Source of the DNA: Crossiella sp. S99.2 | GTDB taxonomy: Bacteria; Actinomycetota; Actinomycetes; Mycobacteriales; Pseudonocardiaceae | Length of the DNA stretch: 64,000 nucleotides | Assembly (NCBI RefSeq): GCF_023094165.1 | Contig: NZ_JALMDK010000001.1 | Coordinates: 1,116,001 to 1,180,000, forward strand | Direction of reading: 5' to 3' | Shown here: in pieces, positions 1 through 8,736 of the stretch | Position numbering within the stretch: the stretch's first letter is position 1 | Layout: each line of letters begins with the position of its first letter | Program-made: the position numbers and the translations under genes | The notes under the pieces: model-generated | The model's input: the letters and a program-made list of their open reading frames with translations, nothing else | What the model was told of the DNA's origin: nothing | The model's database searches: none

Positions 1-894
1 CCGCCGGTGGACCTGCCCGGACTGCTGGACTGGCTGCGGCAGCGCAGGCCCGGCGACATCGGCGTGCTGCGCATCGGCGAAGCCGATTCGGCCAGGGCCG
101 AGGCACTGCGCGAGATCGCCAGGGAACTGGGGCCCTCGGCGGTGGTGATCGAGGCCGGCGGGCGCACCCCCGGCGAGGTGTCCGGGCTGATCGCGACGCT
201 GGCCGGACTGCGCGTAGGACAGCAGGCAACCCGGCAGGTGACCCTGCTGCTGGTCGGCGTGGACGAGTCGGCCGAACCCGAGGCGCTGGTGCGCCAGGTG
301 CTCAACCCGTTGGCCGAACAGGGCACCGCGGTGGTCGCGGGCTACCGGGCACTGGACTCGCCGAGCCTGGCCGCGTTGCGCTCACCGGGCAAGGTCAGCT
401 CGGTCGAACCCCCGGCCGCCCCACCCCGGCCGGATTCACTGGTGGCCCGGATCGGTGCCCTGGCCGCACTGGAAGAGGACGTGCGCAGACTGTGGGGCGG
501 GGCGAGCGGACCGCGGTTCGCCGGACTGCCCGAACCGCCGGACCGGGCCGGTCAGCTCCGGCCCTGGCTGAGCGCGGTGCGCGGGATGCCCGCGGCCGAA
601 CGCGGGCCACGGCTGGCCGAGTGCGCGCTGCGGGTGGACCGGGGGCTGCGCAAAGCCACCGAACTGCGCAACCGGCTGGTCGTGCACCGGGAACGGCTGC
701 GGGAGCTGCGCGGACTGACTCAGGCGTACCAGCGGATGGCCGCCGAGCACGGACTGGCCGAGGACACCGAGCTGGACCCGTTGTACCGCACCGCTTTTGA
801 CCGGATGCTGGCCAGGCCGTGCGTGCTGGCCGAGAGCGAGGCCGCGGTGCAGGCGTACCTGCGCGCGGTGGTGCGGCGGGTGCGTGATGGCTGA
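1..894 (+). CDS. Unrecognised protein heading the PknG-like operon (5' end may lie outside)
   Basis: The reading frame is open from the first base. A GTG at position 7 could be the start, but no ribosome binding site is visible because the window begins there, so the gene may be 5'-truncated. The visible part is about 295 residues. The first 120 residues look like an alternating alpha/beta fold, and the second half is predicted mostly helical and rich in Arg, Glu and Leu. I recognise no catalytic motif or Walker A. It overlaps the PknG-like kinase start by 8 bases (ATGGCTGA), so the two are translationally coupled. Its function is unknown; by context it belongs to the kinase/vWA/lipoprotein system. 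Confidence 0.7.
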   Translation, partial: PPVDLPGLLDWLRQRRPGDIGVLRIGEADSARAEALREIARELGPSAVVIEAGGRTPGEVSGLIATLAGLRVGQQATRQVTLLLVGVDESAEPEALVRQVLNPLAEQGTAVVAGYRALDSPSLAALRSPGKVSSVEPPAAPPRPDSLVARIGALAALEEDVRRLWGGASGPRFAGLPEPPDRAGQLRPWLSAVRGMPAAERGPRLAECALRVDRGLRKATELRNRLVVHRERLRELRGLTQAYQRMAAEHGLAEDTELDPLYRTAFDRMLARPCVLAESEAAVQAYLRAVVRRVRDG

Positions 895-2998
895 GCCGGC
901 CGGCCGGATGCGCTGGACCAGCGGGGAATTCCTGCACCTGCCCGCGCTGCCGGTGCCCGATCCCGAGACCACCGTGGTGGAACCGCGGCCGGTCGCCGAG
1001 GATCAGCGGGTCTGCGGACGCTGCGGCCACCCGGTCGGCCGCGGTTACGCCGGCCGCCCGGGCCGCACCGAGGGCCACTGCGCGAACTGCGGGGCCCGCT
1101 ACGCCTTCCTGCCCAAACTGGCGCCGGGAGAGGTGGTCGAGCAGCGGTACGAGGTGCTCGGCTGCCTGCCCCGCGGCGGGCAGAGCTGGGTGTACCTGGC
1201 CAGGGACAACCACCTGCACAGCCACGTGGTGCTCAAAGGACTGATCAACACCGGCGGCGCGGCCACCGCGGCGGCCGAGCTGTCCGCGCGCGAACGGGAC
1301 ACCCTGACCACGCTGGACCACCCGAACATCGTGCGCATCCACAACTTCGTCCGGCATCCCGACCCGGATGTGCGGCAGGACAACGAGTACATCGTGATGG
1401 AGCACGTGAGCGGGCTGTCCCTGCACGAGCTGTGCCAGCGGGTGCGGGAGCGGCGGGCGGAGCTGCCGCTGGAGCACGCGCTGATGTACCTGCTGGAGGT
1501 GCTGGCCGCCTTCCGCTACCTGCACGAGCGCGGGCTGCTCTACTGCGATCTCAAGCCCAGCAACGTCATCCGCGGCCAGGACCGGATCAAGCTGATCGAC
1601 TTCGGCGGGGTGCGGCTGATCGGCGACCGGACCGGCGTGCTCACCTACACCGAGGAATTCCAGGTCGGCGCCCGGGAATGGGCGGCCACCGGGCTCAACG
1701 TGGGCTCGGACCTGTTCGCGGTGGGCCGGACCCTCGGCGCGCTGTTCGAGGTCACCCCGGAAGGCCGGGCGCTGACCCAGGGCGACCGGCCGCGCGGACC
1801 GCTGGCGCACACGGTGGACTCACTGCTCGCGCTGCTGGCCAGGGCCGCCGACGAGGATCCGGCCCGCCGGTTCGACTCGGCCGCCGAACTGGCCGGTCAG
1901 CTCACCGGACTGCTCTTCGAGGTCCAGTCTCTGCGCGACGGGCAGGACCGGCCGTTGCCCAGCAAGCTGTTCCGGCCCAGCGCGCAGGTGCTCGACGCCG
2001 GGCTGGGCGCGGTGCCGCTGCTCACCGTCTGGTCAGGGCCACGGCCGGATCCGTTGGCGGCACTGGACTTCGGCCTGCCCACCCTGCCCGAGGCGGCCAG
2101 TCGGCTGCCGGTGCCGCGACCCGATCCACTGGACCCGGAGGCCGCCTTCCTCAGCGTGGTGCGGGCGGATGAACCCAAGGCGCTGCTGGCCAAACTGCGC
2201 ACCGCGCGGCAGCGCACGGTCGGCGTGCTGCTCGCCGACTGCCGCGCCCAGCTCGAACTCGGCCAGCCGGAACCAGCCGCGGAATCCCTGGCGCAGGCCA
2301 AGGATCTCGACCAGCGGCCGGCGGGCGCGAACTGGCGGATCACCTGGCACGCGGCCCTGGTCGCACTGGCCCGCGCCGACCTGCCCGCCGCGCTGGCCTG
2401 CCTGCGCGAGATCACCGGGCGGCTGGCCGGGGAGGATTCGGTCAAGCTGGCACTGGGTTTCTGCGCCGAGCACCGCGGTGATCACGCCGAGGCCGAGGGC
2501 CGGTACCAGGCGGTGTGGTCCCGCGACCGGGTGCGGGTGAGCGCGGCTTTCGGGTTGGCCCGGCTGCGATTGCGGGCCGGGCAGCGGGCCGAGGCGGTGC
2601 GGGTGCTGGACGAGGTGCCGCAGGCCTCCCTGCACCACGCGGCCGCCCGGATCGCCGGATTCCGCATCCTGTGCGGCACCATCGGTTCGGCCGAACCCGA
2701 GGCCGAGCAGGTGCGGGAGGCGGCGCAACGCCTGCCCGAGCTGTACCTGGACGCGGGCGAGCCCGAAGGCTCCGGCCGGGCCCGGCTCACCGCGCTGGTG
2801 CAGGAGGTCGCCTTGCGCGGCAAGGACTTCAGCGCACTGGGCGCGACCGAGGTGCTCGGCCCGGAACCGGCCGAACCCGCGTTGCGCCGACTGCTCGAAC
2901 GCTCCTACCGCAGCCTGGCCGGGCACGCCGGGACCACCGCCGAGGTGACCCGGCTGGTCGACCAGGCCAACCGGCTGCGGCCGAAATCGTGGTGGTGA
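887..2998 (+). CDS. PknG-family serine/threonine protein kinase with zinc ribbon and TPR region
   Basis: About 703 residues. A cytosolic kinase of the PknG type, without a membrane anchor. A rubredoxin-like metal site comes first (Cys43, Cys46, Cys65, Cys68). The kinase domain follows from about residue 88, with a glycine-rich PRGGQSW loop, Lys117 in VVLKGL, catalytic loop YCDLKPSN with Asp221, and IDFGG with Asp238. From about residue 430 the protein is helical and TPR-like, as in mycobacterial PknG. The ATG at 887 is chosen because the conserved region starts soon after it and it overlaps the upstream stop. Mycobacterial PknG works with GlnH and GlnX in amino-acid sensing, and comparable partners follow here. 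Substrates cannot be read from sequence. Confidence 0.9.
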   Translation: MAEPAGRMRWTSGEFLHLPALPVPDPETTVVEPRPVAEDQRVCGRCGHPVGRGYAGRPGRTEGHCANCGARYAFLPKLAPGEVVEQRYEVLGCLPRGGQSWVYLARDNHLHSHVVLKGLINTGGAATAAAELSARERDTLTTLDHPNIVRIHNFVRHPDPDVRQDNEYIVMEHVSGLSLHELCQRVRERRAELPLEHALMYLLEVLAAFRYLHERGLLYCDLKPSNVIRGQDRIKLIDFGGVRLIGDRTGVLTYTEEFQVGAREWAATGLNVGSDLFAVGRTLGALFEVTPEGRALTQGDRPRGPLAHTVDSLLALLARAADEDPARRFDSAAELAGQLTGLLFEVQSLRDGQDRPLPSKLFRPSAQVLDAGLGAVPLLTVWSGPRPDPLAALDFGLPTLPEAASRLPVPRPDPLDPEAAFLSVVRADEPKALLAKLRTARQRTVGVLLADCRAQLELGQPEPAAESLAQAKDLDQRPAGANWRITWHAALVALARADLPAALACLREITGRLAGEDSVKLALGFCAEHRGDHAEAEGRYQAVWSRDRVRVSAAFGLARLRLRAGQRAEAVRVLDEVPQASLHHAAARIAGFRILCGTIGSAEPEAEQVREAAQRLPELYLDAGEPEGSGRARLTALVQEVALRGKDFSALGATEVLGPEPAEPALRRLLERSYRSLAGHAGTTAEVTRLVDQANRLRPKSWW

Positions 2999-3000
2999 CA

Positions 3001-4416
3001 ATGGAATTCCGCACCAGGGTCAACTCACACCGCTGGCTGTCCACATCGGAGCGACAACTTTCCGTGGTGCTGGAAGTGGACGCCACCGGGCTGATCGGCG
3101 GGGACGTGCCGCCCGCGGCCGCCGAGGTGATCGTGGTGGACTGCTCCGGCTCGATGTCCCTGCCCCCCACCAAGATCGCCGCCGCCCGCCGGGCCACCGC
3201 GGCCGCGGTGGACGCGCTGCGTGACGGCGTGCGCTTCGCCCTGGTGCAGGGCACCGACACGGCCCGGCTGCTCTACCCGCGAGCAGCTCAGATGGCCACC
3301 GCGAACGCGGCATCCAGGGCCGAGGCGCGCCGGGCCGCGGCCGACATGATCGCCAGCGGCGGCACCGCGATGGGCAGCTGGCTGCTGCTGGCCCGCGACC
3401 TGCTCGCCGCGCACCCCGGCGCCATCCGGCACGCGATCCTGCTGACCGACGGGCAGAACGTGGGTGAGACGCCGGAACAACTGGCCGCGGCACTGCGCGA
3501 GTGCGCGGGCGAGTTCAGCTGCGATGCCAGGGGGATCGGCGCGGACTGGGACCCCGGCGAACTGCACCGGATCACCACCGCGCTGCGCGGCCGGGCGGAC
3601 GCGGTGCGCGCCGAGGCCGATCTGGTCGGCGACTTCGCCGGCATGATCACCGAGGCCATGCGCAAGGTGCTGCCGGATGTGCGGATCAGGGTGGAAACCC
3701 GGCCGGGCACCCGGATCCGGTTCGTCAAACAGGTGTTCCCGACTGAGATCGAGCTGACCGCAGAGGCGGTGGCGCTGGACGAGCACACCGCTGAGTTCGC
3801 CACCGGCTCGTGGAGCGCGGACCTCCGGCACTTCCACCTGGGCCTGGCCGTGCACCCGGATGGCGCGCCGCGGCACACCGACGTCCAGGTCGGCTCGGTG
3901 CGACTGGCCGCGGCCCGGCCCGGCCGGACCAGGGCCGAACCCCTCGGCGCGGCGCAACCGCTGCTGGTGCACTGGAGTGCGGCCGAACCCGTTGCCCGCC
4001 AGGAGGATCCGGCGGTGGAGCACTACCTCGGCCAGGCCAGGCTGCGGCAGCTGGTGCTGGCGGGCTGCGAGGCCCTCGACCAGGGCGACCGGAACCGGGC
4101 GGCGAACCTGCTCGGCGAGGCGGTCCAGCTGGCCAGTTCCTCCGGCAACACCGAACAACTCACCCGGATCGGCCGCCTGGTCGAGATCCTGGACGCGGCC
4201 ACCGGTCAGGTCCGGATCCGGGACCGGGTCGAGCCGGTGGACCTGCTGGCGGCCGAGGCGGGCTCGGTGCTCTCGGTGATCGCCCCGGCCAGTGCGCCGG
4301 AACCCGAACCTGAACCCGAACCGGTCCGGCCGGACCGGCGCTGCGCCTGCTGTGACCTGCTCTGGCCGGGCAGCGCCAACTTCTGCGAGATCACCGGGCA
4401 GGAGCTGACCGGATGA
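3001..4416 (+). CDS. von Willebrand factor A (vWA) domain protein
   Basis: About 471 residues, starting two bases after the kinase stop. The vWA domain covers roughly residues 40-215 and carries a complete MIDAS start, DCSGS at 47-51, so it should bind a divalent metal and a protein partner. The middle is beta-rich. A region near 340-390 is helical. The C-terminus has an E-P repeat and then a small cysteine cluster (CACC and a later Cys), possibly a zinc knuckle. There is no signal peptide, so it is probably cytosolic. Its stop overlaps the next start (ATGA). vWA proteins beside kinases often act as adaptors or substrates; that role is an inference. Confidence 0.85.
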   Translation: MEFRTRVNSHRWLSTSERQLSVVLEVDATGLIGGDVPPAAAEVIVVDCSGSMSLPPTKIAAARRATAAAVDALRDGVRFALVQGTDTARLLYPRAAQMATANAASRAEARRAAADMIASGGTAMGSWLLLARDLLAAHPGAIRHAILLTDGQNVGETPEQLAAALRECAGEFSCDARGIGADWDPGELHRITTALRGRADAVRAEADLVGDFAGMITEAMRKVLPDVRIRVETRPGTRIRFVKQVFPTEIELTAEAVALDEHTAEFATGSWSADLRHFHLGLAVHPDGAPRHTDVQVGSVRLAAARPGRTRAEPLGAAQPLLVHWSAAEPVARQEDPAVEHYLGQARLRQLVLAGCEALDQGDRNRAANLLGEAVQLASSSGNTEQLTRIGRLVEILDAATGQVRIRDRVEPVDLLAAEAGSVLSVIAPASAPEPEPEPEPVRPDRRCACCDLLWPGSANFCEITGQELTG

Positions 4417-5507
4417 GCCTGGACACCCGGCGGCTGCTGCACCTGCTGCGCGCGACCCTGCTCGGGCTCACCGCGATCATGCTCACCGGCGCGACCATCG
4501 GCTACCTCCGGGTGCACAACGCGGCCGAGACCGCGGGCAGCCGCTCGGTGCCGGTGCTGCGCGAGGTCAGCACCGCGCGCACCGCGCTGGTCCGCGCGGA
4601 CTGGGAGGTGCTGCGCAGCTTCCGCACCGGCGCGGCCGCGCTGATCGGCGCCGGGGACGGCTACCGGGACCAGCTGGCCATCGCTGCGCAGAGCCTGACC
4701 AGGGTGGCCGAGGCGAACCTGGCGGGCGATGCGGGCGGCAGGCAGTTGCAGCTGGTGGACAGCCTGCTGGCGACCTACTCCGCCTCGGTGGAACAGGCCG
4801 CCACCCAGCACCGGCTGCCCGGCGGCGGACCCGTGCTCGGCGCGGCCGACCTGTGGCAGGCATCCCGGCTGCTGCACAGCGCGGACGGCGTGCTGCGCCA
4901 GCTCGACCAGGTGGCGCTGCTGCAACGGGACGCCTTCCGCGGCGCGCTCACCCAGGCCCAGCCGACCACGGTCAGCGTGGCGTTCTGGCTGCTGCCGGGC
5001 GGCGTGCTGCTGCTCGGACTGCTCGGCGTGCAATGGCTGTTCTGGCGGCGGTTCCGTCGCCGGTTCAACCCGTGGCTGCTGGCCGCGACCGGCGCGGTGG
5101 CCGGACTGCTGGTGCTGACCACCACGGTGTTCGACTCGCAGCGGGAACTGGACAGCGCCAGGGGCGGCCTGGAACACAATGTGGCGCAACGGCTCCGGCT
5201 CGACGCGGAGATCGACGCCGAAGGCCAGCGCTGGCTGGGCGAGCTGATGCGGCAGCAGTGCCCGGAGATCCGGGACTGCGGGCCCAGCGTGGGCGCGTTC
5301 CTGGCCGGGCTGCACCCGATCCCGGACGGTCCGGCCGAACCGGGACTCACCGAGGAGGCCGGGCGGCTGGCCGGTCAGGTGCGCGAGGTCGGCGGCCGCG
5401 GCTCCTGGTGGCCGGGGATCCCGGTGCTGGCCGCGCTGGTGCTGGCACTGGTGCTGCGCGGTTTCCAGGCCCGGCTGGCCGAGTACCGGTCGCGGGTGCG
5501 CCGATGA
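4413..5507 (+). CDS. Four-helix membrane protein, GlnX-like in architecture
   Basis: About 364 residues. Helices appear near residues 10-32, 186-208, 222-243 and 332-351. A large helical extracytoplasmic segment (about 35-185) lies between the first two helices and a second one (about 245-330) before the last, which contains two cysteines that could pair. This resembles mycobacterial GlnX (Rv0412c), the membrane partner of the lipoprotein GlnH and the kinase PknG. Sequence similarity to GlnX cannot be measured here; the match rests on topology and neighbours. It overlaps both adjacent genes by ATGA, so all are probably made together. Confidence 0.75.
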   Translation: MSLDTRRLLHLLRATLLGLTAIMLTGATIGYLRVHNAAETAGSRSVPVLREVSTARTALVRADWEVLRSFRTGAAALIGAGDGYRDQLAIAAQSLTRVAEANLAGDAGGRQLQLVDSLLATYSASVEQAATQHRLPGGGPVLGAADLWQASRLLHSADGVLRQLDQVALLQRDAFRGALTQAQPTTVSVAFWLLPGGVLLLGLLGVQWLFWRRFRRRFNPWLLAATGAVAGLLVLTTTVFDSQRELDSARGGLEHNVAQRLRLDAEIDAEGQRWLGELMRQQCPEIRDCGPSVGAFLAGLHPIPDGPAEPGLTEEAGRLAGQVREVGGRGSWWPGIPVLAALVLALVLRGFQARLAEYRSRVRR

Positions 5508-6706
5508 GACGGCTGACCGCGGTGCTGGCCACCGCCCTGCTGCTGGCCGGTGGCTGCACCGCACCGCCGGCCGCGGGCCAGGTGAGCGTGCTGGCCACCT
5601 GGACCGGGGAGGAGGAGCGGGCCTTCCTGGCCGGCCTGGACGTGTTCGAGCGGGAGACCGGGATCAAGGTGGACTACCGGGGCACCCGCGCGCTCGGCCA
5701 GGTGCTCAAGGCCGAGGTGGCCGGTGGGCGGCCGCCGGACGTCGCGGTGCTGCCCGGGTTCGGCGATCTGCTGCCCTACATCCGGGACAAGCTGGTCAGC
5801 CCGTTGCAGACAGTGCCGGAACTGGCCGAACGGGACGGCCCGCAGTGGGACCGGCTCAGTCGCGGTGGGCTGCCGCACCTGTACGCGGTGCCGGTGAAGA
5901 AGGACCTCAAGGGCCTGGTCTGGTCCAGGCCACGGCCGCCAGGCGAGCCGGCGCCCACCGCCGAGGGCCTGCTGGCCGCCGGGGACTGGTGCCTGGGCCT
6001 GGGCTCGCCGACCACCTCCGGCTGGCCGGGCACCGACTGGGTGGAGAACCTGCTGCTGCAACGCGCCGGGCCCGCGGTGTACCAGCGCTGGGTGGCCGGT
6101 GACCTGCCCTGGACCAGCCCGCAGGTGCGTCAGGCCTGGGTTGATTTCGGCCGGATCGCCGGACCGCGCGGGTCCGCCGCCCTGCTCACCGACTTCGCCG
6201 ACGCCGGCCGCGGCATGTTCGACGCCGAGCCCGGCTGCCGCCGCGAACACCAAGCCTCCTTCATCGCCGCCGGCTACCAGACCAAACGCCCGGACGGCCG
6301 GACCCCGGCCTACCGCGCCGATTTCGACTACCAGCCCTTCCCCGCCTTCTCCGGCGCGCAACCGGCCAGCCCGGTCGCGGCCGACCTGGCCGCCCGGTTC
6401 ACCGCCAACCCGGCCGCCGAACGACTGATCCGGTTCCTGGCCGGCCGCCAGGCCCTGCAGCCGGGTCCGCCCGAGCTGGACAACCGGCTGCGCGAACGGC
6501 TGCTGGGCCAGGACACGCTGTGCTTCGACGGTTCCGACCTGATGCCGGTGGAACTGCGCACGATGTTCTACCGCGCGGTGCTGGAGTACGTTGCGGACCG
6601 GGACAAGCTGGCCGAACTGCTCAACCGGCTGGAACAGGTGCGGCGGACCCTGCAGGACGACCAGGACCGGCGTTATGACTGGGTGACCGTCTCTTGTGGA
6701 CGGTGA
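5504..6706 (+). CDS. Extracellular solute-binding lipoprotein
   Basis: About 400 residues. The N-terminus is a lipoprotein signal with lipobox LAGGC near residue 18, so the mature protein should be anchored to the outer face of the membrane. The following sequence (WTGEEERAF, then DYRGTRAL and PPDVAVLPGFGDLL) is typical of family 1 periplasmic binding proteins of ABC sugar or polyamine systems. No permease or ATPase gene accompanies it. It follows the four-helix membrane protein with an ATGA overlap, so it more likely acts as a ligand sensor, like GlnH in the PknG pathway, than as a transporter component. The ligand is unknown. Confidence 0.85.
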   Translation: MRRLTAVLATALLLAGGCTAPPAAGQVSVLATWTGEEERAFLAGLDVFERETGIKVDYRGTRALGQVLKAEVAGGRPPDVAVLPGFGDLLPYIRDKLVSPLQTVPELAERDGPQWDRLSRGGLPHLYAVPVKKDLKGLVWSRPRPPGEPAPTAEGLLAAGDWCLGLGSPTTSGWPGTDWVENLLLQRAGPAVYQRWVAGDLPWTSPQVRQAWVDFGRIAGPRGSAALLTDFADAGRGMFDAEPGCRREHQASFIAAGYQTKRPDGRTPAYRADFDYQPFPAFSGAQPASPVAADLAARFTANPAAERLIRFLAGRQALQPGPPELDNRLRERLLGQDTLCFDGSDLMPVELRTMFYRAVLEYVADRDKLAELLNRLEQVRRTLQDDQDRRYDWVTVSCGR

Positions 6707-6721
6707 GTCGAGGGGAGAGCT

Positions 6722-7081
6722 GTGAGCGAACTGGTGCGATTCGAGCTGGCCGAGGGCGGCGAGGTCACCGTGGAGGTGGAGGAGCAACCCGGTGTGGTGC
6801 GCGCCGCCCGCCCCGGCCAGGTGCTGCAGAAGGCCCGCTCCAGCTTCGAGGCCGCGCTGGGTGAGGTCCAGGTGGCCGCGATGGCCGCGCTGCGCCAGTT
6901 CCAGACCCTGGCCCCGGACGAGGTCGAGCTGAAGTTCGGCGTGAAGCTGGACGCCCAGGCCGGCGCGGTGATCGCGCGCACCGGCATGCAGGGCCACTTC
7001 GAGGTCAAACTCAAGTGGCAACGCCTGCCAGGCCCGATCGAAGACGTCATCGAGGAGCAGTCCCCGGCCAAGGAGAACTAG
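6722..7081 (+). CDS. Trypco1-like (CU044_2847 family) small protein
   Basis: About 119 residues, GTG start preceded by GAGGGGAGAG. It matches the small domain known as CU044_2847 or trypsin-co-occurring domain 1: an N-terminal beta hairpin (VRFELAEGGEVTVEVEE), a central helix, and a beta C-terminus with KFGVKLDAQAGAVIA. In other actinomycetes this domain sits beside trypsin-like peptidases, STAND NTPases or kinases in predicted regulatory and biological-conflict systems. It is the last gene of the PknG-like operon, 15 bases after the lipoprotein gene. Its biochemical role is not established. Confidence 0.75.
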   Translation: MSELVRFELAEGGEVTVEVEEQPGVVRAARPGQVLQKARSSFEAALGEVQVAAMAALRQFQTLAPDEVELKFGVKLDAQAGAVIARTGMQGHFEVKLKWQRLPGPIEDVIEEQSPAKEN

Positions 7082-7092
7082 CCCACCGGCCG

Positions 7093-7149
7093 ACTTGGGC
7101 CAACTCGTACGCCCACTTGGGCCAACTTGGCGTACGACTTGGGCCAACT
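7093..7149. repeat. Array of three ACTTGGGCCAACT units at 22-bp spacing
   Basis: Identical 13-base units ACTTGGGCCAACT start at 7093, 7115 and 7137, exactly 22 bases apart and in the same orientation, separated by 9-base variable spacers. Each core, TTGGGCCAA, is a near-palindrome. The array lies after the Trypco1 gene and before the narK regulatory region. A second array of the same family is at 39249-39305. Confidence 0.9.
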
Positions 7150-7208
7150 CGGCGGGCGGGGGCCTCACAGGGGGGTGGGTGGCGCCGTGCGGAGGAGTTC
7201 GCGGCTGT

Positions 7209-7235
7209 GTCACACGCGGGAACATCCCGGGTAAT
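7209..7235 (+). promoter_or_regulatory. Putative GlnR binding site upstream of narK
   Basis: GTCAC, six bases, GAACA, six bases, GTAAT fits the actinobacterial GlnR pattern of gTnAC and GaAAC half-sites with six-base spacers, with small deviations. It lies 46 bases before the narK start. GlnR is the known activator of nitrate and nitrite assimilation genes in this phylum. Assignment is by pattern only. Confidence 0.5.
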
Positions 7236-7280
7236 CCCGGCTGCCTAACTTCGGCGCGTCCCCGAGAACTGGAGGCCGCC

Positions 7281-8609
7281 GTGACCACCACCGTTCGCAC
7301 CCCGCGCCGAGGCTGGATCGACCACTGGGAACCCGAGGACCCCGGCTTCTGGGCGCGTACCGGGCGCCGGGTGGCGAACCGGAACCTGGTGTTCTCCATC
7401 CTGGCCGAGCACCTGGGCTTCTCCATCTGGCTGCTCTGGAGCGTGGTCACGGTCAGCCTGCCCGCGGCGGGCTTCGCCTTCTCCGTGGACCAGCTGTTCT
7501 GGCTGGTCGCGTTGCCGACGCTGCTCGGTTCGCTGCTGCGGCTGCCCTACACCTTCGCGGTGCCGCGCTTCGGCGGCCGGGCCTGGACCGCGGTCAGCGC
7601 CACCCTGCTGCTCATCCCCACCGGCCTGCTCGCCTGGTGCGTGTCGGACCCCACGACGCCGTACTGGATGTTCCTGCTCGCGGCGGGCACGGCGGGCCTG
7701 GGCGGCGGCAACTTCGCCTCCTCGATGGCCAACATCTCCTTCTTCTACCCCGAATCCCGCAAGGGCTTCGCGCTCGGGCTCAACGCCGCCGGCGGCAACC
7801 TCGGGGTGGCCGTGGTGCAGCTGGCGGTGCCGCTGGTGATCTCCACCGCGACCGGGATCAACCTGGTCTGGGCCGGGCTGATGTGGCTGCCGGTGATCAT
7901 CATCGCGGTGGCCTGCTCCTGGCTGTTCATGGACTCGCTGACGGTGGCCCGCTCCGACTTCCGCTCCTACGCCGCGGCGATCTGGCAGCCGCACACCTGG
8001 GTGATGTCCTTCCTCTACATCGGCACCTTCGGCTCCTTCATCGGCTACTCCGCCGCGCTGCCGCTGCTGATCAACCGGACCTTCCCCGAGTCCAAGGCCG
8101 GGTACTTCGCCTTCCTTGGCGCGCTGGTCGGCTCGCTGTCCCGGCCGATCGGCGGCTGGCTCGCCGACCGCTGGGGCGGCGGGCGGGTGACGCTGTGGAC
8201 CTTCGTCACCATGGGCTTCGGCGTGGCCGGAGTGCTGGCCGGACTGGCCCAGCACAGCTTCCCGCTCTTCCTCGGCGCGTTCCTGTGGCTGTTCATCACC
8301 GCCGGCGTGGGCAACGGCTCGACCTACCGGATGATCCCGGCCATCTTCGCCGCCAGGGTCGCCGATCCCGCGCAGGCCAAACGCCAGGCCGCGGCCGTGA
8401 TCGGCATCGCGGGCGCGGTCGGCGCGCTTGGCGGCTTCCTGATCACCAGGGCGTTCGCGATGTCGTTGACCAGCAGCGGTTCGCTGGCCCCGGCGCTCTA
8501 CACCTTCCTCGCCTTCTACGGGCTCTGCCTGGCCGTGACCTGGTGGTGCTACCTGCGGCGACGGGTGTTCGCGCTGCGGGTGCCCAGCCTCGCGCACGCG
8601 GGCGTGTGA
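7281..8609 (+). CDS. narK: Nitrate/nitrite transporter, NarK family MFS
   Basis: About 442 residues with roughly twelve membrane helices. The NNP-family nitrate signature is clear: GGGNFASSMANISFFYP followed by KGFALGLNAAGGNLG, the glycine-rich helix that lines the nitrate path. The GTG at 7281 is chosen because GGAGG lies just upstream and the N-terminus matches family length. It should move nitrate or nitrite across the membrane to feed the NirBD reductase encoded next. M. tuberculosis has a similar set, narK3 with an Rv0260c/Rv0259c-type pair. A GlnR-like site precedes it. Confidence 0.93.
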   Translation: MTTTVRTPRRGWIDHWEPEDPGFWARTGRRVANRNLVFSILAEHLGFSIWLLWSVVTVSLPAAGFAFSVDQLFWLVALPTLLGSLLRLPYTFAVPRFGGRAWTAVSATLLLIPTGLLAWCVSDPTTPYWMFLLAAGTAGLGGGNFASSMANISFFYPESRKGFALGLNAAGGNLGVAVVQLAVPLVISTATGINLVWAGLMWLPVIIIAVACSWLFMDSLTVARSDFRSYAAAIWQPHTWVMSFLYIGTFGSFIGYSAALPLLINRTFPESKAGYFAFLGALVGSLSRPIGGWLADRWGGGRVTLWTFVTMGFGVAGVLAGLAQHSFPLFLGAFLWLFITAGVGNGSTYRMIPAIFAARVADPAQAKRQAAAVIGIAGAVGALGGFLITRAFAMSLTSSGSLAPALYTFLAFYGLCLAVTWWCYLRRRVFALRVPSLAHAGV

Positions 8610-8643
8610 CGCACACCGCCCTGACCAGGAGCGGGAGTTTTTC

Positions 8644-8659
8644 GTAACGCGGGTGCAAC
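8644..8659 (+). promoter_or_regulatory. Putative GlnR binding site upstream of nirB
   Basis: GTAAC, six bases, GCAAC matches the spacing and core of GlnR half-sites, with GTGAC soon after. It lies in the narK-nirB gap, about 80 bases before the nirB start, which suggests nirB also has its own nitrogen-controlled promoter. Pattern match only. Confidence 0.45.
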
Positions 8660-8736
8660 ACCGGTGACCCGGGCCCGACACGGCCGCTCGTGACGATGGC
8701 GGCAGGACCCGGCACCGGCGGATGAGGAGGAAGTGC

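Noticed and set aside
395..1810. Long minus-strand open frame (about 470 codons) opposite the PknG-like kinase
   Set aside because: A mirror frame created by high GC third positions; the plus strand carries clear kinase motifs and the minus translation has no recognisable domain.
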